Shown piece after piece: positions 63,720-64,000 of a stretch of 64,000 nucleotides of DNA. Both the position numbers and the translations under genes were made by a program. The stretch is from the NCBI GenBank assembly GCA_013285645.1, contig JABDHJ010000007.1, forward strand, positions 1-64,000, in the 5' to 3' direction. The DNA is from Verrucomicrobiota bacterium. Its GTDB lineage: Bacteria > Verrucomicrobiota > Verrucomicrobiia > Methylacidiphilales > UBA1321. Positions within the stretch are counted from its first letter, which is position 1. Each line of letters begins with the position of its first letter. The notes beneath the pieces were generated by a model, which was not told the DNA's origin, ran no database searches, and saw nothing but the letters and a program-made list of their open reading frames with translations.

Positions 63720-64000
63720 CGTTGGAATCTGCACATGCGTCCTGGGCGCTGCCTGGGCGCAGACCGACAACGATGCCGCCCCGACCCAACAAGTGCCGGT
63801 GGGCCAGACCTTCCGGAATTTCGAGTTCCCAATTTACCAGGACGGCCAGAAAAAAGCGTCGCTCACCGCTTCGCAAGCCACGGGCATTACTCAAAATCGC
63901 GCGGAAACCAAGGATGTGAAAATCGAGATCTACGATAATGCCGTGGTGACGACAACGATCACCTCGCCGCAGGCCGATCTTTACGTGGCCGAACAAAAGA
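63700..64000 (+). CDS. lptC: LptC-like LPS export protein (start only, cut by window end)
   Basis: 100 codons are visible from ATG 63700, overlapping the kdsA end. A signal peptide ([20 protein letters not shown]) is followed by [40 protein letters not shown] and [20 protein letters not shown], the pattern of the LptC/LptA beta-jellyroll family (strand, gap, metal-free). In many genomes kdsA-lptC-lptA-lptB form one unit, so LptA and LptB are expected past the window edge. The C-terminal end is missing. Confidence 0.72.
   Translation, partial: MRPLVLSVGICTCVLGAAWAQTDNDAAPTQQVPVGQTFRNFEFPIYQDGQKKASLTASQATGITQNRAETKDVKIEIYDNAVVTTTITSPQADLYVAEQK

Overview
The window comes from a Gram-negative bacterium, most plausibly of the PVC group and probably Verrucomicrobiota. 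This is inferred from gene content only. It carries lipid A, KDO and heptose genes (LpxC-FabZ fusion, LpxA, KdsA, KdsB, HldA-like, GmhB-like, LptF, start of an LptC-like gene). It also has a 2038-residue secreted protein made of autotransporter-associated strand repeats ending in a PEP-CTERM-like tail, a prepilin-like protein with an H-X9-DG motif, a CT398/CdsZ-like zinc-ribbon coiled coil, and kdsB next to pyrG as in chlamydiae. Shine-Dalgarno sites are often weak, and GTG and TTG starts are frequent.

Layout. 1-2.9 kb: glycogen debranching enzyme facing signal peptidase II. 3.5-8.1 kb: an envelope-lipid operon resembling E. coli ydbH-ynbE-ydbL, here with the YnbE-like lipoprotein and YdbL-like domain in one polypeptide, followed by an MMPL/RND transporter. 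8.3-10 kb: DUF2934 protein and cardiolipin synthase. 10-17.2 kb: giant PEP-CTERM repeat protein and a LuxR-type regulator. 17.4-20.2 kb: tRNA-Pro(CGG), YebC, SYLF protein, prepilin-like protein. 20.7-30.7 kb: alpha-oxoamine synthase plus ACP-FabZ fusion, divergent from two TolC-like proteins, a membrane fusion protein, a MacB-type permease without its ATPase, an RgpF-like protein and a GT8-like transferase. 31-35.6 kb: LptF-like permease, GT39-like transferase, ECF sigma factor with two downstream genes. 35.7-40.2 kb: RarA, RHH protein, DUF4241 protein, zinc-ribbon coiled coil, TPR protein, riboflavin synthase. 40.4-44.5 kb: excisionase-like and Mu Gam-like pair, AraC/PocR regulator divergent from an FAD oxidoreductase, two small unknown genes. 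44.5-49.7 kb: LpxA, LpxC-FabZ, RhaM, a tiny basic protein, GlcF, Bcp. 49.8-55.6 kb: AAA+ ATPase and gatC-gatA-gatB, with about 940 bp of AT-richer coding sequence joined in frame to the front of gatB. 55.6-64 kb: M50-like protease and a glycosyltransferase-HldA-GmhB-unknown-KdsB-PyrG-(small genes)-KdsA-LptC series.

How the genes fit together: most of the window builds or exports the cell envelope, covering lipid A (LpxA/LpxC), KDO-heptose core (KdsA, KdsB, HldA, GmhB, with PyrG supplying CTP), LPS transport (LptF, LptC), phospholipids (Cls, YdbH-type bridge, MMPL), a possible sphingolipid-like amino-lipid (AOS + ACP-FabZ), rhamnose or other glycans (RgpF, RhaM, glycosyltransferases), lipoprotein maturation (LspA) and surface display (PEP-CTERM protein).

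Several palindromic repeat families fill the spacers. Family A has the core CATCCTGAGCTTGTCGAAGG; family B has GTAGCCGCCGC-type arms; there is a nested 186-bp palindrome and two further inverted-repeat elements. Copies have entered coding sequence in at least two genes. The most unusual points are the in-frame extension of GatB, the YnbE-YdbL fusion beside an MMPL pump, the AOS/ACP-FabZ locus beside an ATPase-less exporter, and the repeat-derived coding sequence.
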